A stretch of DNA of 64,000 nucleotides from Dermacentor variabilis. Taxonomy: Eukaryota; Arthropoda; Arachnida; Ixodida; Ixodidae. Position 1 is the first letter of the stretch. Each line of letters opens with the position of its first letter. The stretch is taken from the NCBI RefSeq assembly GCF_050947875.1, contig NC_134570.1, positions 230,377,265 through 230,441,264 on the forward strand, written 5' to 3'. Shown piece after piece: positions 63,608-64,000 of the stretch. The notes below the pieces were generated by a model. That model did not search any database. It saw only the letters and a list, made by a program, of their open reading frames with translations, and was not told the DNA's origin. The position numbers and the translations under genes are program-made.

Positions 63608-63610
<3 letters not shown>
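62854..63610 (+). repeat. Probable 3' LTR of the gypsy element
   Basis: The proposed limits are TGTAG (62854) and CTACA (63606-63610), a 5-bp inverted match, giving about 757 bp. AATAAA at 63518-63523 is a fitting polyadenylation signal. No second copy is in the window to prove the borders. The start is uncertain (see the untranslated part); the end is supported by the CA before (AT)n. Confidence 0.6.
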
Positions 63611-63647
<37 letters not shown>

Positions 63648-63674
63648 AGCGTAGAAAGTTGTCCGCTACTTGTT
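63581..63674. repeat. Palindrome of LTR end around (AT)n
   Basis: The last 30 bp of the LTR (starting AACAAGTAGCGGACAACTTT) is followed by about 34 bp of AT repeat and then by its exact inverted copy (ending GTCCGCTACTTGTT at 63674). More AT-rich runs continue to 63720. It forms a near-perfect 94-bp cruciform-prone palindrome. Confidence 0.9.
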
Positions 63675-63720
63675 ATATATATATATAACAATATATGTTG
63701 TTACTATATATATATATCTT

Positions 63721-64000
63721 ATGAATTAACTACGCATTACCTAACTAGACGGATTTAAATACTTTGAATATCTCCAAGCTACAACAAACAACATTACCTT
63801 GGTTGTGACCAGATAGGCGGCATTCTCATATTTTAAAACTCTGGCTGAAGTTAGCTGGGTGTAGTATAGTGTCGCCCCCTGCCGGATCCCTGTGTTATCA
63901 TACATTTATGTTTTGTAGTAGTTTAGCTAGATGGCGCACCCCCCTTCTGTCATGTGACGAGCTTGGACCAATCAGGAGGTGTCATCTGGCGTGTGAAGTC
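63721..64000. other. No recognised gene
   Basis: A CCAAT motif (63969-63973) and a few CpG-poor stretches are present, but no frame or repeat is recognisable before the window ends. Confidence 0.4.

Larger units (their letters stand above)
57895..63610 (+). mobile_element. 5'-truncated Ty3/gypsy element with intact pol
   Basis: The satellite stops at about 57894 and gag sequence begins in mid-protein. The element then has gag with one zinc knuckle, protease, an uninterrupted 1157-codon RT-RNase H-integrase frame, an untranslated stretch and a 3' LTR. The 5' LTR, primer binding site and gag N-terminus are missing and do not occur on the other side of the satellite within the window. LTR elements are not normally 5'-truncated by their own insertion, so a later deletion or exchange with the satellite is the likely cause. 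Confidence 0.88.

Overview
The window looks like nuclear DNA from a hard (ixodid) tick. The main reason is several copies of a tRNA-derived SINE of the tick Ruka type, two of them with perfect target-site duplications. The arthropod-type Ty3/gypsy and CR1/Jockey-like retroelements, the many MITEs and the lack of dense genes agree with this. No complete host gene is visible. The only host-like coding signals are two isolated THAP zinc-finger exons, and these could equally come from transposons.

Layout. 1-4569: a decayed gypsy reverse-transcriptase fragment interrupted by a complete but defective gypsy element (minus strand, two 184-bp LTRs, 5-bp TSD GACAC). About 4990-8197: a decayed LINE (endonuclease plus RT) with an A/T-rich tail. 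8303-13570: SINEs, a tetranucleotide microsatellite, a small fold-back and a 1.4-kb element with about 200-bp inverted ends. 13569-16107: a THAP exon (minus), a 1.85-kb TTAA-flanked MITE and the end of a second one. 16630-19435: an integrase relic and fold-back structures. 19763-21192: seven tandem copies of a 206-bp unit, each with a 15-bp-arm hairpin. 21311-21687: a promoter-like stretch and a THAP exon (plus). 22000-30450: SINEs, a LINE 3' fragment, hairpins and otherwise unrecognised DNA. 30454-57894: a satellite array of an 87-bp unit, about 313 copies, broken by a 200-N gap and by one 179-bp hAT-type MITE with an 8-bp TSD. 57895-63610: a gypsy element whose 5' LTR and gag start are missing at the satellite edge. 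Its pol is intact over 1157 codons, and a canonical in-phase -1 frameshift heptamer precedes the gag stop. 63581-63720: a palindrome around an (AT)n run.

The parts do not form a pathway; this is a repeat-rich, probably heterochromatic region. The very long open frames across the satellite (thousands of codons) come from a unit length divisible by three and an almost stop-free composition, and I do not call them genes. The most interesting items are the 87-bp satellite with its internal block duplications, CpG-type variants and per-unit CACGTG site, the homogenised 206-bp hairpin repeat, and the frameshift signal in the downstream gypsy element.
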